A model generated the notes under the pieces. The model was given only the letters and a program-made list of their open reading frames with translations. It was not told the DNA's origin and did not search any database. The translations under genes and the position numbers were made by a program. From assembly GCA_010027825.1 (NCBI GenBank), contig RGUK01000094.1, positions 1 to 6,112 of the forward strand: DNA of 6,112 nucleotides, in the 5' to 3' direction. Numbering within the stretch: position 1 is the first letter of the stretch; each line of letters starts with the position of its first letter. Positions 5,882 through 6,112 of the stretch are shown here, one piece after another. The DNA is from a bacterium (GTDB lineage: Bacteria; Dependentiae; Babeliae; Babeliales; RVW-14).

Positions 5882-6112
5882 TTAAGCTGGCTCAGCTAGC
5901 ACGTTCTGCAACCACGCGCGGCCGCGGGGATTTGGATCTTCGACCAGGTCAAACGGATAGGCCAACCCGTGGCGAGCGATCATGTCAATTTGATCGGGCG
6001 CCGCGGGATTGCGTGTCACCTGGCTGTACTTGGTTTCCTTCATACGTGCCAGGATCTCGAGGTACTTGCGCTTAATTTTGGTGGGGTACCCGCGAATAAT
6101 TGGTTGGTTCAT
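5882..6112 (-). CDS. Hypothetical protein, small and basic, possibly 5'-partial
   Basis: This 76-residue reading frame ends in TAA just 2 nt before the adaptor start, so the two genes are almost certainly co-transcribed and probably translationally coupled. I do not recognise the family. The N-terminal third is basic (K12, K14, R15, K16 and further Lys/Arg to about residue 34). The rest is mixed, with a YPFDLVEDPNPRGRAWL stretch near residues 52-68. There is no signal peptide and no membrane segment. The ATG occupies the last three bases of the window, so its ribosome binding site cannot be seen and the Met could be internal to a longer protein. Its place directly before the head-tail adaptor suggests a virion or assembly role, but that is inferred from position only. 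Confidence 0.72.
   Translation of the reverse strand: MNQPIIRGYPTKIKRKYLEILARMKETKYSQVTRNPAAPDQIDMIARHGLAYPFDLVEDPNPRGRAWLQNVLAEPA

Noticed and set aside
1..6112. Diversity-generating retroelement or invertible tail-fibre cassette
   Set aside because: No reverse transcriptase, template/variable repeat pair, invertase gene or inverted-repeat crossover sites were seen. The fibre end is outside the window, so this is only excluded for what is visible.
1..6112. Promoters and intrinsic terminators within the block
   Set aside because: The gaps between genes are only 2 and 10 nt and one junction overlaps. I saw no hairpin followed by a T run on the minus strand and no convincing promoter.

Overview
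The window is a densely packed, single-strand block of phage structural genes. Every gene I can support reads leftward (minus strand), and coding sequence covers essentially the whole window apart from 2-nt and 10-nt gaps and one 4-nt overlap. The gene types and order point to the tail module of a tailed phage (Caudoviricetes), most likely a short-tailed (podovirus-like) one: a small unrecognised protein, then a head-tail adaptor, then a large tail-tube/nozzle-like protein, then a very long modular tail fibre. GC content, from partial hand counts, is mostly in the low-to-mid 50s percent. Nothing here fixes the host, and no integrase, lysis gene, tRNA, CRISPR array or insertion sequence is visible, so prophage versus lytic phage cannot be decided.

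Layout in transcription order, right to left. Positions 6112-5882: a 76-residue basic protein of unknown function whose start lies exactly at the window edge. Positions 5879-5187: a 230-residue adaptor of the phage SU10-type family. Positions 5176-3131: a 681-residue probable tail nozzle/tube protein, starting at GTG behind a strong Shine-Dalgarno sequence and carrying two copies of a small beta-rich domain before a likely propeller-like body. Positions 3134-1: a tail fibre of at least 1044 codons, open through the left edge. Its start overlaps the nozzle stop (ATGA). The fibre is easily missed by ORF callers that need an in-window stop codon, yet it fills half the window.

The genes probably form one operon. 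The adaptor would bind below the portal, the nozzle would extend the tail from the adaptor, and the fibre would attach by its conserved N-terminus and carry host recognition toward its C-terminus. No promoter or terminator is visible inside the block.

I found no evidence of a wholly new biological system. The parts most worth a second look are the patchwork of the fibre (repeated YVD modules, a perfect-period 12-nt tandem repeat and a GC-rich island that coincides with one module) and the duplicated domain in the nozzle protein.
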